Assembly (NCBI RefSeq): GCF_017792385.1
Contig: NZ_CP051230.1
Span: 1,178,001-1,242,000, forward strand
Direction: 5' to 3'
Length of the DNA: 64,000 nt
Source of the DNA: Hyphomonas sp.
GTDB lineage: Bacteria; Pseudomonadota; Alphaproteobacteria; Caulobacterales; Hyphomonadaceae
The notes beneath the pieces were generated by a model. That model saw only the letters and a program-made list of their open reading frames with translations, was not told where the DNA came from and did no database searches. Shown here in pieces: positions 50,401 to 58,492 of the stretch. Positions within the stretch are counted from its first letter, which is position 1. Every line of letters starts with the position of its first letter. Made by a program: the position numbers and the translations under genes.

Positions 50401-51942
50401 CACGGCCGTTGCCGTGTCATCGCCCATCGACCCGATGGCTTCCTTGCCGCCTTCGGCCATCGGGGCGAGGATCAGTTCGAGCGTTTCAAGTGTATAGCCC
50501 GCAGCCGTCTGGCGGCGCAGCAGGTCTTCCTTGTTGAACATCAGGGGTTCCGGCCCCGGACCGATTTCCGGCTCCAGTTCGGTCACCGCCTTCAGCCATT
50601 CCTCATAGGGCGCCTTGCCGGCGAGAAGGTCGATCAGTTCACGATGTTCGTAGAACTTGCCTGTCTTGAGGTCTGCCGCAATCATGCCGCCGGCCTGAAT
50701 CAGGCCGCGCTTGGTCACTTCATGATCGCCCAGCGGGCACATGCCGGCTTCGGAACCGACCGCAAGAATGCCGTCGGCTGTCAGGGCATACCGCAGCGGA
50801 CGCAGGCCGTTCCGGTCCAGTCCGGCAATCGCCCAGCGGCCATCATAGGCGGCGATCCCGGCCGGGCCGTCCCACGGCTCCATGACGGAGTTGCAGTAGT
50901 CATACAGGGCCTGGTGCGATGTCGGCATCACCGAGTCGCGCTTCGACCAGGCTTCCGGGATCAGCATCGCCTTGGCCATCGGGGCCGACCGGCCCGACTT
51001 GCACAGGATTTCGAACACGGAATCCAGCGCGCCGGAATCGGACGTGCCATCCGGAATGACCGGCTTCACATCATCGACATGTTCCCCGAAGGCTTCGGAG
51101 ACCATGCGGATCTCGTGGCTCTTCATCCAGTTCTTGTTGCCGCGCACCGTATTGATTTCGCCATTGTGCGCGATCATGCGGAAGGGCTGGGCGAGCGACC
51201 ATTGCGGGAAAGTGTTGGTCGAATAGCGCTGGTGGTAGATGGCGAAGGCCGAGACGAAACGCTCATCCTTCAGGTCGAGATAGAAATTGTCGATGTCCTG
51301 CGCCAGGAACATGCCCTTGTAGATCAGCGAGGCATGGCTGAGCGAGCAGACATAGAATGACGGAATGGCCGCTTCGCGCGCGCGGCGCTCGATCCGCCGG
51401 CGGCAGATATAGAGGGCGCGCTCGAGGTCTTCCGGGCTGCGGCCCATGGCATCGCGGAACATGATCTGTTCGATGGCCGGCCGTGTGTCCTTGGCTTTCT
51501 GGCCGATCACCGTGACATCGACTGGCGGCTGGCGCCAGCCATAGATGTAGAAGCCGAAATGCAGCACTTCGGTTTCCACCAGCGTCCGGGCCGCCTCCTG
51601 GGCGGCAAAGTCCGTGCGCGGCAGGAAGATCTGGCCTACGCAGATCGGATCATCGGTCGGATTGTGCCCGGTGCGGGTCACATGCTCGCGGAAGAAATCC
51701 TGGGGCACTTCAACGCGGATGCCGGCACCGTCTCCGGTCTTGCCGTCGGCGTCCACCGCGCCGCGATGCCAGACATTCTTCAGGGCCTCGATGCCCATCT
51801 CGACGATTTCCCGGCGAGGCTTGCCGTCCAGCGCCGCGACGAGGCCGACGCCGCAGGCATCATGTTCGAACTCCGGATCATAGGCATGGCCGTCGATCAG
51901 GCGCTGGCGATTGGCTTCATACTGCTTTACATAATCTGACAT
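47404..51942 (-). CDS. gltB: Glutamate synthase large (alpha) subunit
   Basis: The 1512-residue GltB makes glutamate from glutamine and 2-oxoglutarate. The N-terminal amidotransferase domain has the Cys nucleophile in FEHDACGVGLVA (Cys30 of the precursor, after a 29-residue propeptide). FMN/2-oxoglutarate domain and 3Fe-4S cysteines follow: CIMVRQCHSNTCPVG. The C-terminal glutamate synthase beta-helix (GCGANGCEYMTGG) is intact. It lies 4 bases after gltD on the same strand. Both genes read leftward from the region at 53393-53626, which should hold the promoter. Confidence 0.97.
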   Translation of the reverse strand: MSDYVKQYEANRQRLIDGHAYDPEFEHDACGVGLVAALDGKPRREIVEMGIEALKNVWHRGAVDADGKTGDGAGIRVEVPQDFFREHVTRTGHNPTDDPICVGQIFLPRTDFAAQEAARTLVETEVLHFGFYIYGWRQPPVDVTVIGQKAKDTRPAIEQIMFRDAMGRSPEDLERALYICRRRIERRAREAAIPSFYVCSLSHASLIYKGMFLAQDIDNFYLDLKDERFVSAFAIYHQRYSTNTFPQWSLAQPFRMIAHNGEINTVRGNKNWMKSHEIRMVSEAFGEHVDDVKPVIPDGTSDSGALDSVFEILCKSGRSAPMAKAMLIPEAWSKRDSVMPTSHQALYDYCNSVMEPWDGPAGIAAYDGRWAIAGLDRNGLRPLRYALTADGILAVGSEAGMCPLGDHEVTKRGLIQAGGMIAADLKTGKFYEHRELIDLLAGKAPYEEWLKAVTELEPEIGPGPEPLMFNKEDLLRRQTAAGYTLETLELILAPMAEGGKEAIGSMGDDTATAVLSYSYRPMSHFFRQNFSQVTNPPVDPLREERVMSLKTRFKNLGNVLDTDKSQQEVFVLESPVLTNGMYDRLIDRLGVGTAEIDCTFEESAASGDGTALKDALSRIRREAEDAVREGREHIILTDQYQSADKIAIPMILATGAVHSHLVAQGLRTFCSITVRSAECLDTHYFAVLVGVGATCVNAYLAQDIIADRQARGLFGDMSLNDCVLNFKKAIEAGLLKIMSKMGISVISSYRGGYNFEALGLSRALVADYFPGMNSRISGLGLAGLEENALVRHEAAFDEDVVSLPVGGFYRLRASEEPHALDGNLIHTLQAACDRGDYSIYRKYVEAVHGRDPIQLRDLLDFKPAGAPVPVSSVQSINEIRKRFVTPGMSLGALSPEAHGTLNVAMNRIGAKSVSGEGGEDRARFRPLPNGDNMNSAVKQVASGRFGVTAEYLNQCREIEIKIAQGAKPGEGGQLPGFKVTELIAKLRHATPGVTLISPPPHHDIYSIEDLAQLIYDLKQINPDARVCVKLVAQSGVGTVAAGVAKAKADVILIAGGVGGTGASPQTSIKYAGLPWELGLAEGHQILSLNNLRNKVTLRTDGGLRTGRDIVIAAMLGAEEYGIGTAALVAMGCIMVRQCHSNTCPVGVCVQDEALRARFTGSPEKVVNLMSFIAEDVREILASLGLKSLDEAIGRTDLLTQVSRGSTHLDDLDLNPLLVQVDTETPVVYQPNRREEVPDTLDAQILRDAEPFFERGEKMQLEYGVQNTMRAIGARSSSAITRKFGMQALPEGRLHIRLEGSAGQSLGAFSVQGLLLEVIGDANDYVGKGLSGASIVVSPRPKERHRAGDAIIGNTCLYGATAGKLFAAGTAGVRFAVRNSGAVTVIEGCGANGCEYMTGGKAVILGPVGDNFGAGMTGGTAYIWDPDKQFDRVANPDAIDWYPLSDMKAEYVAEARTLIEEHFKRTKSPRAKDILEDWDTSVQDILMIVPKEIAHLLLGDAKPKAGKKAAAKA

Positions 51943-51946
51943 CTGA

Positions 51947-53392
51947 TCACTCCGCCGCCACTTTACCGGCGCGCTCTGCGGCCCTCATGGCCTTGTGCAT
52001 TGCTTCGGCCGCATCCCGGCCATCCTTGATTGCCCACACCACGAGCGATGCGCCGCGAACAATGTCGCCGGCCGCATAGACTCCGGGCAGGCTGGTTTCC
52101 ATGGTCGCATAGTCGACACGCACGGCGCCCCAGCGATTGACGGTCAACGTCTCTTCGCCAAACAGTTCCGGCAGGTCTTCCGGGTCGAAGCCCAGCGCCT
52201 TGATCACCATGTCGGCCTTGAGATCGAACGTCTCTCCGGTCTTGACGGGCGACTGGCGCCCCGAGGCGTCCGGCTCTCCCAGCTTCATGCGGCTGGCCTT
52301 GACGGCTTTCACCTTGCCGGCCTTCGTGTCGAGAATAGCCTCGGGTGAGGCGAGCCATTCGAACTTGACGCCCTCTTCTTCCGCATTGGCCACTTCGCGC
52401 TGGCTGCCCGGCATGTTGGCGCGGTCGCGGCGATACAGGCAGGTGACGGATTTCGCGCCCTGTCGAATGGCCGTCCGCACGCAATCCATTGCCGTGTCGC
52501 CGCCGCCGATCACCACGACCCGCTTGCCATCGGCATTCAGGGCGCCCTCATCATAGGCGGGGACGGCGTCGCCAAAATTCTTGCGGTTGGAAGCGGTCAG
52601 GTATTCCAGCGCCGGATAGACGCCCGAAGCGCCACTGCCCGGGCATTTGAGATCCTTGGCCGCATAGACGCCCGTCGCGATCAGCACCGTGTCATGCTCT
52701 GCCCGCAGCGTGGCAAGTGAAACCGTTTCGCCCACGCGCGTGTTGAACTTGAACTGGATTCCGGAGTCTTCCAGGCGCTTGATGCGGCGCTCGACGACAT
52801 CCTTCTCCAGCTTGAATCCCGGAATTCCATAAACGAGCAGTCCGCCGCCCCGGTCATAGGCATCATAGATCGTGACCTGATAGCCCTTGCGGCGCAGCTG
52901 TTCCGCTGCGGCCAATCCTGCGGGGCCCGCCCCGATGATGCCTGCCGACTGTGCGCGCTCGCGCGGCGGCTGGATGGGCGTGACCCAGCCCTGCTCCCAG
53001 GCATTGTCGGTGATGTATTTCTCGATGGAGCCGATCGTGACGGTGCCATGCCCGGATTGTTCGATCGTGCAGATGCCTTCGCACAGTCGGTCCTGCGGAC
53101 AGATGCGACCGCAGATTTCCGGCATGTTGTTGGTTGCGGACGAGACCTGGTAGGCTTCTTCCAGACGGTTCTCGGCTGCCAGTTTCAGCCAGTCCGGGAT
53201 ATTGTTGGAAAGCGGGCAGCCCTGCTGGCAGAACGGCACGCCGCATTGAGAGCACCGCGTTGCCTGCTCGCGGGCCTTGTCGGTGCTGAACTCGGCATAG
53301 ATTTCGTGGAAGTCATCCTTGCGGTCGGTCGCAGACCGTTTTGACGGCATGCTCCGCTCGACCTTGGTGAATTTCAGCATCTTCTCAGCCAT
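51947..53392 (-). CDS. gltD: Glutamate synthase small (beta) subunit
   Basis: The 481-residue GltD oxidises NADPH and passes electrons to GltB. Motifs: CSQCGVPFCQQGCPLSNNIP and CGRICPQDRLCEGICTIEQ, holding the 4Fe-4S cysteines; FAD loop IGAGPAGLAAAEQL; NADPH loop VIGGGDTAMDCVRTAI. It is first in the operon. The 234-bp region upstream to uppP contains a 14-bp direct repeat. Confidence 0.97.
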   Translation of the reverse strand: MAEKMLKFTKVERSMPSKRSATDRKDDFHEIYAEFSTDKAREQATRCSQCGVPFCQQGCPLSNNIPDWLKLAAENRLEEAYQVSSATNNMPEICGRICPQDRLCEGICTIEQSGHGTVTIGSIEKYITDNAWEQGWVTPIQPPRERAQSAGIIGAGPAGLAAAEQLRRKGYQVTIYDAYDRGGGLLVYGIPGFKLEKDVVERRIKRLEDSGIQFKFNTRVGETVSLATLRAEHDTVLIATGVYAAKDLKCPGSGASGVYPALEYLTASNRKNFGDAVPAYDEGALNADGKRVVVIGGGDTAMDCVRTAIRQGAKSVTCLYRRDRANMPGSQREVANAEEEGVKFEWLASPEAILDTKAGKVKAVKASRMKLGEPDASGRQSPVKTGETFDLKADMVIKALGFDPEDLPELFGEETLTVNRWGAVRVDYATMETSLPGVYAAGDIVRGASLVVWAIKDGRDAAEAMHKAMRAAERAGKVAAE

Positions 53393-53468
53393 TTCCGGCG
53401 CTCCCTGCTCTGGAGAGACGGGATTAGGTCTTTCTCACAGCCTCTGCAAGCGCATTCCACCTTCTAAG

Positions 53469-53555
53469 TATCATTTTGATCTGTTTAATGTGGGCAAAAG
53501 GACGAATATCCAGGCTATTGATAAGAGTTCTCAACACAACATATCATTTTGATCT
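53469..53555. promoter_or_regulatory. Paired 14-bp sites in the gltD-uppP intergenic region
   Basis: The 14-bp sequence TATCATTTTGATCT is found at 53469-53482 and again at 53542-53555, 73 bp apart start to start, about seven helical turns. Each copy contains a small dyad ATCA-TTT-TGAT, the form of an operator half-site. The stretch 53450-53560 is AT-rich against a GC-rich genome. It lies between gltBD and uppP, so a regulator of one or both genes is likely. No named site matches. Confidence 0.6.
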
Positions 53556-53626
53556 ACTTGACCTGGGTGGCAGTTTGGCCAAATTCGGTTAGTCAGGAAG
53601 TCGTCTCAACTGATCGGGCCAATCTG

Positions 53627-54478
53627 ATGACCCTGTTACAGCTTGCCATTATCGCCCTGCTTCAGGGCACGACGGAATGGCTGCCCATTTCATCTTCCGG
53701 GCATGTGTTGCTGGCCGCCGATTTCTTCGAGGCGAGCCCGACAGATGAACTGCTGATCAATGCGGTTTCAAATCTCGGCACGCTGGCCGCGATGCTGATC
53801 TATTTCCGGAAAGATGTGGCGAGCGCCGTGGCGGGCGGATTTGAACTCTGCGCGGCGCCCATATCCCGAAATCCCCTGTCAAAAGGCGCCCGGCTGGCCC
53901 TGGCTGTCATCGTCGCAACGCCCGTCGCGCTGTTGGCCGCCTTTGCCTATGAGAAGCTCCTGCCCGAGACGCTGCTGGAATCGATGCGCAGCGTGTATGT
54001 CGTGGCCGCCACAACCATCCTGTTCGGGGCCCTGCTCTGGTGGGCAGATGTGGCCGGGGGGCGCGACCGCCGGGAAGAGGACATGACCCTCTGGCATGCC
54101 TTCCTGATCGGGGCGACACAGGCCATCGCCGCGATCCTGCCCGGCACCAGCCGGTCGGGCATCACGATGACCGCTGCCCGCGCATTCGGGTATGACCGCA
54201 CCGAAGCGGCCCGGTTCTCTATGCTGATCGGAGCCCCAATTCTGGCCGCGGCGGGCCTCTACGGCGCCATGGGCCTGGTTTCGGCGGATGCGGGCACGAC
54301 CGCGCTGACGATCCAGGATGGCCTGGTGGTTGCCGCCATCGCCTTCATCACCGGCCTGGCGTCCATCTGGTTCCTGATGTCGCTGCTCAGCCGGATGAGC
54401 TTCCTGCCCTTCGTCCTGTACCGGTTCGGGCTGGGCGCCGTGCTGGTGCTGGGATCGCCGCTGGTCGGCCTGTTCTGA
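53627..54478 (+). CDS. uppP: Undecaprenyl-diphosphatase
   Basis: UppP (BacA) dephosphorylates undecaprenyl pyrophosphate to recycle the carrier lipid for peptidoglycan. The 283-residue integral membrane protein has the two signature motifs GTTEWLPISSSGHVLL and ILPGTSRSGITMTAA, and about eight membrane helices. Start MTLLQLAII at 53627 is preferred; longer in-frame starts read into the AT-rich control region. It is convergent with the SDR gene at 54483. Confidence 0.95.
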   Translation: MTLLQLAIIALLQGTTEWLPISSSGHVLLAADFFEASPTDELLINAVSNLGTLAAMLIYFRKDVASAVAGGFELCAAPISRNPLSKGARLALAVIVATPVALLAAFAYEKLLPETLLESMRSVYVVAATTILFGALLWWADVAGGRDRREEDMTLWHAFLIGATQAIAAILPGTSRSGITMTAARAFGYDRTEAARFSMLIGAPILAAAGLYGAMGLVSADAGTTALTIQDGLVVAAIAFITGLASIWFLMSLLSRMSFLPFVLYRFGLGAVLVLGSPLVGLF

Positions 54479-54482
54479 GGCC

Positions 54483-55487
54483 CTAGGCTTCGGACGCCTT
54501 GTGGAACTCGCCATAGTCGCGGAAGCGCCAGAGATAGGTCGGCACAATCGCTTCAACGGATTCCAGTTCCGTCACGCCCAGATCCTCGAGGGTCAGGGCA
54601 TCTTCGGCAACGACATTGTCTGACTTGAGCAGCTCGACCTGATCGCCTGTCAGCGGCGGATCGCCCAGAAAGCCCCAGGAGAAGGGCGGAATGTAGCGCC
54701 AAACGGCCGCCGTCAGATACCCCATCGGTTTGGCGACGAAGAATGGCAGGGGCGCCTTGAACCGCTTGCGGTCAATCGTCTCCAGGATCACGTCATAGAG
54801 TTCGTTGAACGTGTAGGTGCGCGGGCCGCCCAGCTCGTAGGTCTTGCCCGCCGTGCCAGCATCATCGACGGCAATTGCAATCGCCTCGGCCACATCACCG
54901 GCATAGACCGGCTGGAACCGTGTCTTGCCGCCGCCAATGGCGGGCAGGACCGGGAAAACACTCATTGCCGGGGAACTTGCCAGGGCGGCAAACCGATTGA
55001 AGAATTCATCTTCCGACGCAAACACGATGGACGGGCGCAGGATGGTAGCCGTCGGCACCGAGTCACGCACCGCCGCTTCGGCTTCCGCCTTGGTGCGCGC
55101 ATAATCGGAAGCCGATTCCGCGTCCGCGCCAATGGCCGACACCTGGACGAACCGGGTGATGCCCTTTCCGGCAGCGACGTCTGCCAGCAGGGCAGCCCCT
55201 TCGGCCTGCGACCCGTCAAAGGTCTGCGCACCCTTTTCGAACATGATCCCGACCAGGTTCACCACGGCATCGGCGCCTTCAAGCGCGCGCTCGATGGAGG
55301 CCCGGTTGCGGATGTTGGCCTGCATGATGTCGACCCATCCGGGCGGGCCCGCCAGACGCACGTCACCGGCCGTGTTCACATGCCGGCAAGCCACGCGCAC
55401 GCGCCAGCCCTTCTTCACCAGCTGACGGGCAGCATAGCGACCGATGAACCCCGATCCGCCGAAAACAGTTACCAAGCCTTTGGTCAT
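54483..55487 (-). CDS. Complex I NDUFA9-like SDR protein
   Basis: A 334-residue atypical short-chain dehydrogenase of the NDUFA9 type, which in alphaproteobacteria and mitochondria is linked to NADH:ubiquinone oxidoreductase. It begins MTKGLVTVFGGSGFIGRYAA with the GGSGFIGR nucleotide loop, then ADAVVNLVGIMFEKGAQTFD, and ARTKAEAEAAV, with an ATILRPSIVFASEDEFFNRF segment. The C-terminal part has WGFLGDPPLTGDQVELLK. It may bind NADPH structurally. Start at 55487. Confidence 0.85.
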   Translation of the reverse strand: MTKGLVTVFGGSGFIGRYAARQLVKKGWRVRVACRHVNTAGDVRLAGPPGWVDIMQANIRNRASIERALEGADAVVNLVGIMFEKGAQTFDGSQAEGAALLADVAAGKGITRFVQVSAIGADAESASDYARTKAEAEAAVRDSVPTATILRPSIVFASEDEFFNRFAALASSPAMSVFPVLPAIGGGKTRFQPVYAGDVAEAIAIAVDDAGTAGKTYELGGPRTYTFNELYDVILETIDRKRFKAPLPFFVAKPMGYLTAAVWRYIPPFSWGFLGDPPLTGDQVELLKSDNVVAEDALTLEDLGVTELESVEAIVPTYLWRFRDYGEFHKASEA

Positions 55488-55645
55488 CTTCAGTATCTCA
55501 CATGGCGGCCCCGGCCGCGACAATCCGATGCGCGCCTTTGACCATAGACCCGTTCGCCTGTCTACCAAGCCGGCACGGGCGAATCAGCGCGGCCTGCAGA
55601 ATGTCCTGCCCTGCTGCCTGCTTGCGCAGTCTGCCGGGCTTTCAG

Positions 55646-57139
55646 TCATGGCCCCTCAGGGGCCTGCACCGTGAACCAGTCCGACAGCGCCTGCTGCTGC
55701 GCCGCATCCATGTGCAGGCCCAGCCTGGAGCGGCGCCAGAGCACATCTTCGGCGGTTTCGACAAATTCCTCTGCCTGGAGGTAGCGCACTTCCGCCTCGG
55801 TCAGCCCGCCGCCGAACTGAACACCCAGCTGCGCCTCGGTCTGCGCGTCCTGGAGCACGGCCCGGACCCGTGTGCCATAGGCGCGGGCGAGCCGCGACAG
55901 GAGATCGGGGTCCATCTTGGGATAGGCCTGTGTCAGGCCGGCCAGAAAGGCATCGAAATCGGCGCCGGGAATGTCGCCGCCCGGCAGGCTGGCCTGTTCC
56001 GTCCAGTCCCGGCCCATTCCGGGATACACGTCCTTCAGCGTGTGCAGCGCATCTTCGGCAAGTTCGCGATAGGTCGTGATCTTGCCGCCGAACACCGAGA
56101 GGATGGGCGCACCCTCCGTGTCATCGCGTTTCAGCACATAGTCGCGCGTGACCTTTGACGCATTGGCCGCATGGTCATCATAGAGCGGGCGCACACCGGA
56201 ATAGGTTGCCACCACATCGTCGGGCGTGATGGCGCGATTGTAGTATTCGCTGGCGCCGGCGCAGAGATAGTCGATCTCGTCCGCAGTGATTTCGACCCGG
56301 TCGCGATCTGCATCATAGGGCACATCGGTGGTGCCGATCAGCGTGAATGCCCCGCGCTCATAGGGGATGGCAAACATGATGCGGCCATCGCCATTCTGGA
56401 AGAAATAGGCATGATCGCCGTCATGCCATCGGGGCACGATGATGTGGCTGCCCTTCACAAGGCGCAGGTGGGTTTCGTCCGGCTGTCCGGAATCCAGCCC
56501 CAGGACATCGTCCACCCAGGCGCCGGCGGCATTGACCACCGCCTTGAATGTGCGCGTCTCGCTTTTCCCGTCGCGCTCCAGAACGGCTTCCCAATGATCG
56601 GCATGCCGGACCAGATCCGTGCATCTTGTGCGGGTCAGGATGTCTGCACCGCGGGCGCGCGCATCGACGGCATTCAGAACGACCAGCCGGGAATCCTCGA
56701 CCCAGCAATCGGAATATTCGAAGGCAAGCCGGTAGTCCGGCTTCAGCGGGTCGAGCCGGTCGGTCGAGCGACGGCGCAGCGTGGAGGTGGGCGGCAACAG
56801 CTTCCGGCCGCCCAGATGGTCGTAAATGAACAGGCCCAGGCGGATCAGCCAGGCTGGCCGCAATTCCTTGTGATGGGGCAGCACAAACCGCATCGGCCAG
56901 ATGATGTGCGGCGCCGCCCGAAGCAGGATTTCCCGCTCGATCAGCGCTTTCCTGACGAGGCTGAAATCATATTGTTCGAGATAGCGCAGGCCGCCATGGA
57001 TCAGCTTGGTGCTGGATGAGGATGTGTGCTGGGCAAGGTCATCCTTCTCGCACAGGACAACGTCCAGACCCCGGCCGGCCGCGTCACGCGCGATGCCGGT
57101 GCCATTGATCCCGCCTCCGATGACGAGGAGGTCGTGCAT
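55646..57139 (-). CDS. glpD: Glycerol-3-phosphate dehydrogenase (FAD)
   Basis: GlpD oxidises glycerol-3-phosphate to DHAP at the inner membrane, donating electrons to ubiquinone. The 497-residue protein has the FAD motif LLVIGGGINGTGIARDAAGR, SSTKLIHGGLRYLE, VVNAAGAWVD and PILSVFGGKITTYRELAEDA near the C-terminal part. It starts 1 base after the stop of the DnaJ-like gene, so it is expressed with it. A 158-bp gap separates it from the SDR gene. Confidence 0.95.
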   Translation of the reverse strand: MHDLLVIGGGINGTGIARDAAGRGLDVVLCEKDDLAQHTSSSSTKLIHGGLRYLEQYDFSLVRKALIEREILLRAAPHIIWPMRFVLPHHKELRPAWLIRLGLFIYDHLGGRKLLPPTSTLRRRSTDRLDPLKPDYRLAFEYSDCWVEDSRLVVLNAVDARARGADILTRTRCTDLVRHADHWEAVLERDGKSETRTFKAVVNAAGAWVDDVLGLDSGQPDETHLRLVKGSHIIVPRWHDGDHAYFFQNGDGRIMFAIPYERGAFTLIGTTDVPYDADRDRVEITADEIDYLCAGASEYYNRAITPDDVVATYSGVRPLYDDHAANASKVTRDYVLKRDDTEGAPILSVFGGKITTYRELAEDALHTLKDVYPGMGRDWTEQASLPGGDIPGADFDAFLAGLTQAYPKMDPDLLSRLARAYGTRVRAVLQDAQTEAQLGVQFGGGLTEAEVRYLQAEEFVETAEDVLWRRSRLGLHMDAAQQQALSDWFTVQAPEGP

Positions 57140-57140
57140 C

Positions 57141-57764
57141 TCAGCCTTTCATCAGGCCGGCCGCCTTGAGCAGCTTGCCGGCGCGCAGCACGCGCTGCAG
57201 CTTGTGTTCCGAGGAGCGGTCACCCTTGTTCGAATCCGGGTGGAACCGCCGGACATATTCGGCATAGCGCGCCCGGATCTCGGCCGGCTTCGCATCGGTG
57301 TCGAGATCAAGCTCCTTCAGGGCGCGGCGCTGCAATGTGTTGCGCTGGCTGGACGCTGATGATTCGCCGCTGGCCACATCATCCATATTGAAGAAGCGGC
57401 TCCCGGCCCAGCGGCGCGGGTCCAGCTTCTGGGCGCTCTTGTCACCGCCGAGCGGGCCGGTGCCGAATTTCCAGGTGCGCTTGTGCCCGAACCGTTCCTG
57501 ACGGGCGAAGGACGCCGCTTCCGCTTCGGACATGCCTTCGAAGAAATTGAAGTTGCGATTGTATTCTGCAGCGTGCGCCTGGCAGAAATAATGGCGGCCA
57601 TTCCCCTTGCGCTTGGGCGCGGGATGGGTGCCTTCCAGATCACACCCCTTATGGTCGCACACACGCGTTTTCTGCGCACGGGCGCGGGAGGCCTCGTCCT
57701 TCGGAGGCTTGACGCGTATATCCTTGAACTTCACGCGATAGGAAAATGGGTCACCGTCAGACAT
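57141..57764 (-). CDS. DnaJ-domain protein
   Basis: A 207-residue protein with a J domain at the C-terminus (about 165-200). The HPD motif is in YVRRFHPDSNKGDRSSEH, within the ALKELDLDTDAKPAEIRARY helix context. N-terminal part: VCDHKGCDLEG and HYFCQAHAAEYN, which look like a short zinc-binding or redox cysteine/histidine pair. This DnaJ family is regularly divergent from bolA in alphaproteobacteria. It is a co-chaperone of DnaK by inference. ATG 57764. Confidence 0.88.
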   Translation of the reverse strand: MSDGDPFSYRVKFKDIRVKPPKDEASRARAQKTRVCDHKGCDLEGTHPAPKRKGNGRHYFCQAHAAEYNRNFNFFEGMSEAEAASFARQERFGHKRTWKFGTGPLGGDKSAQKLDPRRWAGSRFFNMDDVASGESSASSQRNTLQRRALKELDLDTDAKPAEIRARYAEYVRRFHPDSNKGDRSSEHKLQRVLRAGKLLKAAGLMKG

Positions 57765-57795
57765 GACCCGGCATAATAAGGAGTGCAGGTTAAAG

Positions 57796-58068
57796 ATGCC
57801 ACAGCCAAGTGACAGGTTATCGCGAATTCGTGACCTTCTGACCGAGGCGTTCGACCCGGTTGAACTGGAAATCACCGATGACAGCCACAAGCATGCCGGA
57901 CATGCCGGGGCCGCCCCGGGCGGTGAGACCCATTATAGTGTCCGAATCACCTCCGCCGCCTTTGAAGGCCTTTCCCGCGTGCAGACGCAGCGCACAATCA
58001 TGATGGTGCTGCAGTCGGAGTTCGATTCCGGGCTGCACGCGCTGGCGCTCAACGCGAAGGCGGCCTGA
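57796..58068 (+). CDS. BolA-family protein
   Basis: A 90-residue BolA-like protein with class II KH-like fold, usually partner of monothiol glutaredoxins in iron-sulfur regulation. Motifs: LEITDDSHKHAGHAGAAPGG, where the His residues are cluster ligands in other members, then THYSVRITSAAFEGLSRVQT with the VxxTxxxFEGxS pattern and ending in LHALALNAKAA, the usual finish. Start at 57796; AAGGAG lies upstream. It is only 31 bp from the divergent DnaJ-like gene. Confidence 0.92.
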   Translation: MPQPSDRLSRIRDLLTEAFDPVELEITDDSHKHAGHAGAAPGGETHYSVRITSAAFEGLSRVQTQRTIMMVLQSEFDSGLHALALNAKAA

Positions 58069-58147
58069 GTCGCAAAAAAAAGCGAACCCGGCCGGAACCG
58101 AAATATGACTGGAACATTAATTCCACAGCCGTCGAGGAGAACGGGTG

Positions 58148-58492
58148 ATGGTAAGAATGATCCTGCTGGCCGCTGCGGCCAGCGCCGCTATTTCGGGTCC
58201 AGCCCTGGCAGACCCGACATCCGAGCAGCTGAATTATGGCATGCTTCACTGGATTCGGGACACGGTCTGCCAGCCGGGCCGAGAGATTGTCTTCGTGCCG
58301 GTGTCGCATGATGTGCCGACCCTGAAGGGTGAATGGGCCGTGATCGGCATGGACGATCCGGACCCGGATTCCGCCCATATTGTCACCCTGTCGGAAAAGA
58401 CCTGGCTGAAAGCCAATGGCTGCGACGAGGACATGCCACGCGGCCTTCAGATGGCCGGGCGCGAGACGGGATCAGCTGGTCTCGGCCTCTGA
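58148..58492 (+). CDS. Small exported protein, unknown
   Basis: A 114-residue protein with a signal peptide (MVRMILLAAAASAAISGPALAD, written MVRMILLAAAAS... then cleavage near ALA-D). The mature part has cysteines in RDTVCQPGRE and KANGCDEDM and a long acidic region MDDPDPDSAHIV. No family recognised. ATG 58148 has GGAG 8 bases upstream. Its last 21 bases overlap the convergent CorC-like gene. Confidence 0.65.
   Translation: MVRMILLAAAASAAISGPALADPTSEQLNYGMLHWIRDTVCQPGREIVFVPVSHDVPTLKGEWAVIGMDDPDPDSAHIVTLSEKTWLKANGCDEDMPRGLQMAGRETGSAGLGL

Noticed and set aside
48061..51360. Long plus-strand frame of about 1100 codons opposite gltB
   Set aside because: It is the antisense frame of a clear gltB; GC-rich codon bias keeps it open. 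No family match.
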